6,130 nt of DNA, taken from the NCBI GenBank assembly GCA_028290165.1, contig JAQGKJ010000577.1:1-6130 (forward strand). Direction: 5' to 3'. Below the pieces are notes generated by a model. The model was given only the letters and a program-made list of their open reading frames with translations, made no database searches and had not been told where the DNA came from. How positions within the stretch are numbered: the first letter of the stretch is position 1; every line of letters starts with the position of its first letter. Below are positions 4,660 through 6,130 of this stretch, piece by piece. This DNA is from Bradyrhizobium sp. (GTDB lineage Bacteria > Pseudomonadota > Alphaproteobacteria > Rhizobiales > Xanthobacteraceae). Both the position numbers and the translations under genes were made by a program.

Positions 4660-6130
4660 TTAAATCCCCTCGAACTGCAACCTTGCCAGCCTCGCATACA
4701 GCCCATTTGCCGCCACCAGCGAGGCGTGGGTGCCCTGCTCGACGATGCGGCCCTGGTCCAGCACCATGATGCGGTCGCAGGACAGGACGGTGGCCAGCCG
4801 ATGCGCGATCACCAGCGTGGTGCGGTGGCGCATCAGTTCCTCCAGCGCGGTCTGCACCAGCGTTTCGCTTTCCGCATCGAGCGATGAGGTGGCCTCGTCA
4901 AGCAGCAACAGCGGCGCGTCGCGCAGGATGGCGCGCGCGATCGCGATGCGCTGGCGCTGGCCGCCGGACAGCGTGACGCCGCGCTCGCCGAGCTGCGCCT
5001 CGAATCCGCCGGGCAGGCGGCGAATGAATTCGGTGGCATGGGCAAGCTCGGCGGCGCGCTCGACTTCGGTGTCGTTGGCGTCAGGCCGTCCGAAGCGGAT
5101 ATTTTCCCGCGCGCTCGCTGCAAACACCACCGATTCCTGCGGCACCAGCGCGATGCGAGCGCGCACCTCGCGAGGATCGGCCGCCCTGATCGGCACGCCA
5201 TCGAATGAAATCACGCCTGATGCAGGATCGTAGAACCGCAGCAGCAAATGAAACAGCGTGCTTTTGCCTGCGCCCGAAGGGCCCACAATCGCGACCTTCT
5301 CGCCGGCGCCCACGGTGAGCGAAACGCCATCGACCGCCAACGCATCCGGCCGGGTCGGATAGGCGAAGCTGACATTGTCAAAGCTGACGTCGCCGCGGGC
5401 CGGCACCGGCATGGCGCGCGGCGATGCCGGCGCTGAGATTGCCGATTTGACGAGCAGAATTTCGAACAGCCGTTCGGACGCGCCCGACGCCGCCGAGACC
5501 TCGCCCCAGACCTCGCTGAGCTGGCCGAGCCCGGCCGCGGCAAACGCCGCATACAGCACGAACTGGCCGAGCCGGCCGGGAGTGATCGAACCGGTCATCA
5601 CGTCGTGCGAGCCGACCCAGAGGATCGCCACCACGCTGGAAAAGACGATGAAGATGATGATCGCGGTGAGAACCGCGCGCGCGCGGGTCGAGGTGCGCGC
5701 GGCTTCATAGGCCTGTTCGACTTCACCGCCGAAGCGCGCATTGGCCAGCCGCTCGCTGGTATAGGCCTGAACGGTGCGGATCGCGCCGACCAATTCGGAA
5801 GCGTATGCGGTCGCGTCCGCCAGCGTATCCTGGGCGTTGCGCGACAACCGCCGCACCCAGCGCCCGAACGCCACCAGCGGCAGCACGATCAGCGGTATTG
5901 CCAGGAGGACAAAACCCGAAAGCCGCGGGCTCGTGATCACCATCATCGCGGTGGCGCCGATGAACAGCATCAGGTTGCGCAGCGCGATCGAGACCGAGGC
6001 GCCGACCGCGGATTTGATCTGGGTGGTATCGGAGGTCAGCCGCGAGATCAGTTCGCCGCTGCGCGCGGAATCGAAGAACGCCGGCGACAGCGACATCAGG
6101 TGCGCGAACACGTCGCGCCGGAGATCGGCG
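4660..6130 (-). CDS. ABC transporter half-molecule, fused permease and ATPase (ABCB/MsbA-like), 5' end missing
   Basis: The frame is open to the window edge, so the N-terminus lies outside. The first in-frame GTG (6111) is internal, because the residues before it (ADLRRD) continue the usual sequence [14 protein letters not shown]. Counting from 6111 as residue 1, the membrane domain has helices near 44-62, 66-82 and 146-166, with a weaker one near 182-198. The ATPase starts near 241 with an A-loop Tyr (251), Walker [10 protein letters not shown] (277-285), Q-loop Gln 325, signature LSGGQ (381-385), Walker B LLLLDE (401-406), D-loop SLD (410-412) and switch His 437. All catalytic residues are present. 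About 489 codons are visible against roughly 600 for the family, so about 110 residues with the first helices are missing. It should dimerise in the inner membrane and export a hydrophobic compound or lipid; the substrate cannot be told. Confidence 0.92.
   Translation of the reverse strand, partial: ADLRRDVFAHLMSLSPAFFDSARSGELISRLTSDTTQIKSAVGASVSIALRNLMLFIGATAMMVITSPRLSGFVLLAIPLIVLPLVAFGRWVRRLSRNAQDTLADATAYASELVGAIRTVQAYTSERLANARFGGEVEQAYEAARTSTRARAVLTAIIIFIVFSSVVAILWVGSHDVMTGSITPGRLGQFVLYAAFAAAGLGQLSEVWGEVSAASGASERLFEILLVKSAISAPASPRAMPVPARGDVSFDNVSFAYPTRPDALAVDGVSLTVGAGEKVAIVGPSGAGKSTLFHLLLRFYDPASGVISFDGVPIRAADPREVRARIALVPQESVVFAASARENIRFGRPDANDTEVERAAELAHATEFIRRLPGGFEAQLGERGVTLSGGQRQRIAIARAILRDAPLLLLDEATSSLDAESETLVQTALEELMRHRTTLVIAHRLATVLSCDRIMVLDQGRIVEQGTHASLVAANGLYARLARLQFEGI

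Noticed and set aside
4431..4706. Minus-strand protein containing MPGLDSGIR
   Set aside because: It is the false translation of the second family B repeat and overlaps the ends of two real genes.

Overview
The window looks like chromosome of a high-GC alphaproteobacterium of the Bradyrhizobium/Rhodopseudomonas group. Three things suggest this: the strong GC third-position bias of the genes, the relatives I recall for each protein, and two dispersed palindromic repeat families typical of Bradyrhizobium-like genomes. One of these families gives the familiar spurious peptide MPGLDPGIH when translated. The taxonomic call is inference from memory, not from a search.

Layout. Positions 1-36 (+) are the last 11 codons of an unidentified gene. 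Positions 52-190 are a hairpin-rich repeat (family A) between that gene and a convergent methyltransferase. Positions 215-1237 (-) encode a cyclopropane-fatty-acid-synthase / coclaurine-N-methyltransferase-like SAM enzyme. Directly upstream of it, 1238-1539 (-) is the remnant of a DUF1295 (steroid 5-alpha-reductase-like) membrane protein. It keeps its N-terminus and extreme C-terminus but has lost its middle and changed frame. Positions 1720-2721 (+) encode a MotA/TolQ/ExbB-type proton-channel protein, and 2945-3973 (+) its probable partner, a MotB-like protein with a long coiled coil and an OmpA-type peptidoglycan-binding domain. A second family A repeat, with a 26-bp perfect palindrome at its edge, lies between these two genes. 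Positions 4100-4555 (+) encode a small GNAT acetyltransferase bracketed by two same-orientation copies of a second repeat (family B, 3997-4090 and 4561-4649). Positions 4660-6130 (-) are an ABCB-type ABC exporter half-transporter that runs off the window end.

How the parts fit. The two + strand stator-like genes form the one clear functional unit: an inner-membrane proton channel plus a peptidoglycan anchor, with no flagellar gene nearby. The methyltransferase probably once worked in a lipid-modification operon with the DUF1295 protein, of which only a degenerate leader remains. The GNAT and ABC genes are unrelated neighbours meeting tail to tail across a repeat. Every intergenic gap except the divergent one (1540-1719) contains a palindromic repeat. 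I see no tRNA, rRNA, CRISPR array, transposase or phage gene. No convincing new multi-gene system is evident. The most unusual items are the decayed DUF1295 gene coupled to the methyltransferase, the non-flagellar stator pair split by a repeat, and the repeat-bracketed acetyltransferase.
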